The notes under the pieces: generated by a model
Seen by the model: only the letters and a program-made list of their open reading frames with translations
The model's database searches: none
What the model was told of the DNA's origin: nothing
In this document: in pieces, positions 6,524 to 7,587 of the stretch
Layout: each line of letters starts with the position of its first letter
Position numbering within the stretch: position 1 is the stretch's first letter
Made by a program: the position numbers and the translations under genes
Assembly (NCBI GenBank): GCA_029821515.1
Contig: JALGTD010000068.1
Span: forward strand, 1-7,587
Reading direction: 5' to 3'
From: Candidatus Zipacnadia bacterium
GTDB taxonomy: Bacteria > Armatimonadota > Zipacnadia > Zipacnadales > Zipacnadaceae
Length of the DNA: 7,587 nt

Positions 6524-7587
6524 ATGCCCCTTGTGCTGACTTGTTTGTTGGTCGTTGTTAGCATCTCTGTGGTATTTGCCACCGAACCGTTCCCGGTCCT
6601 GGATGACGAACGCCAGGCCACTATCGTCTACCCCGCTGAACTCACAGCCCCAGGCGAGGCGTGCAACGAACTGCTGACGTATCTGAACAAGGCTACTGAC
6701 AAGGAGTTCACGGCCGTCAGCGAAACGGACTTCCACGAAGGCCCCCACAGCTTCCCCATTTACATAGGGCCGTGCCGTCTCACCGATGAACTGTTCCGAG
6801 ACGAGTTGGCGGCACTCGACCAGGATGCCTTCATGGTTGTGGTTGAGCCGCAGCGCGTGTTCCTGGCTGGCCCATTTGAACATGGGACGTACTGGGCGGT
6901 ATGTGATTTTCTGGAACGCTATGTGGGGGTGCGTTGGCTGATCCCTGGCCCGCTGGGCGAGGATATACCAGAGCACGACCGCATTGTGGTAGCACCGACC
7001 CGGCGCACCGAGACACCCAGGGTGCTTTCGCGCTGGTGGAGTGGGACGCACTATGCCGGTGACTGGAGCAAGCGAATGCGAATGCGCCACCGCTACCAGT
7101 TTCACCACAACCTGAACAAGGTATTCGACCCTGACAAGTACTTTGACGAGCACCCAGAGTACTTCGCCGAATACGAGGGCAATCGCATCAAGAGTCGGCC
7201 GTGTCTGACTGAGCCCGGCACGATCGAGGTGGCGGCCCGGACCGCACGGGAGGCCTGGGCGAATGACCCGAGTCTGGAATCGTTCTCCTTTGGTCCGCGC
7301 GACGGCCAGTCGTTCTGCGACTGCCCGAACTGCCGTGCCCTCAAGGAGTACATCAAGTTTCACGGATGGCCGCACAACAACAACTCGTACCTGTTCTTCG
7401 GATGGCTGAACAAGGTAGCCTTCGAACTGGAGCAAACCCACCCGGACAAACTGGTCGGAACCCTGGCTTATTACAGCTACGTCGTCCCGCCGCCGGAGAT
7501 GCGCTTTCAACCCAATATCATCCCTTATATGTGTGTGACAATCGCCGACTCGGTGTTCCCGCGGTGCCGAACTGCCAACTACGACCT
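6524..7587 (+). CDS. Secreted DUF4838-family protein, 3' end outside window
   Basis: 354 codons are present with no stop before the edge. The N-terminus has a hydrophobic segment (residues 3-18) ending VFA before TEPF, a probable Sec signal cleaved after A19, unusual in having no Lys/Arg in the n-region. Next comes an alpha/beta domain (about 30-160) like the N-terminal domain of GH67 alpha-glucuronidases: a nucleotide-free ACNELLTYLNKAT helix, IYIGPC, then HGTYWAVCDFLERYVGVRWLIPG (120-142), the hallmark run of DUF4838 proteins. The following barrel-like part has SFSFGPRDG (253-261) and the conserved CDCPNC (265-270). These proteins are common in glycan-degrading planctomycete-like bacteria and are predicted but largely unproven glycosidases. 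The gene has its own strong promoter and ribosome binding site. Export suggests action in the periplasm or outside the cell. Confidence 0.85.
   Translation, partial: MPLVLTCLLVVVSISVVFATEPFPVLDDERQATIVYPAELTAPGEACNELLTYLNKATDKEFTAVSETDFHEGPHSFPIYIGPCRLTDELFRDELAALDQDAFMVVVEPQRVFLAGPFEHGTYWAVCDFLERYVGVRWLIPGPLGEDIPEHDRIVVAPTRRTETPRVLSRWWSGTHYAGDWSKRMRMRHRYQFHHNLNKVFDPDKYFDEHPEYFAEYEGNRIKSRPCLTEPGTIEVAARTAREAWANDPSLESFSFGPRDGQSFCDCPNCRALKEYIKFHGWPHNNNSYLFFGWLNKVAFELEQTHPDKLVGTLAYYSYVVPPPEMRFQPNIIPYMCVTIADSVFPRCRTANYD

Noticed and set aside
6518..7510. A 330-codon open frame on the minus strand opposite the DUF4838 gene
   Set aside because: The plus strand has promoter, ribosome binding site, signal peptide and recognisable family motifs. 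The minus frame has no recognisable domain and looks like the antisense shadow common in GC-rich coding DNA.

Overview
The window looks like moderately GC-rich chromosomal DNA from a diderm (Gram-negative type) bacterium. It encodes a predicted outer-membrane beta-barrel protein ending in a C-terminal phenylalanine, and it pairs a very large GH106-like glycoside hydrolase with a DUF4838 secreted protein. That combination is typical of polysaccharide-degrading Planctomycetota/Lentisphaerota/Armatimonadota-like genomes. The phylum is an inference; nothing here fixes it.

Layout, left half (+ strand): the last 34 codons of a probable class I SAM-dependent methyltransferase; a 1081-residue GH106-like (alpha-L-rhamnosidase type) enzyme with a strong Shine-Dalgarno and no signal peptide; and a 489-residue exported protein read as an outer-membrane beta-barrel of unknown function. 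Downstream of the barrel gene are a perfect 16-bp GC palindrome and a convergent intrinsic terminator belonging to the minus-strand tRNA-Asp(GUC), which has its own promoter.

Middle (- strand): an OsmC-like protein with a TTG start lies downstream of what I read as a small host gene broken by an insertion sequence. A 133-codon remnant of an IS5/IS1182-like transposase, ending just after its first catalytic Asp motif, sits between two short near-identical direct repeats. Removing the element and one repeat copy joins the two flanking fragments in frame into one protein of about 108 residues. This broken gene is the least expected thing in the window.

Right end (+ strand): a textbook sigma70-type promoter (TTGACC, 17 bp, extended TG-C-TATAAT) and an AGGAGA ribosome binding site drive a secreted DUF4838-family protein that runs off the window. 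The GH106-like enzyme and the DUF4838 protein both point to complex-glycan use, but they are separate transcription units with unrelated genes between them. I see no evidence of a defence system, a CRISPR array or a complete mobile element.
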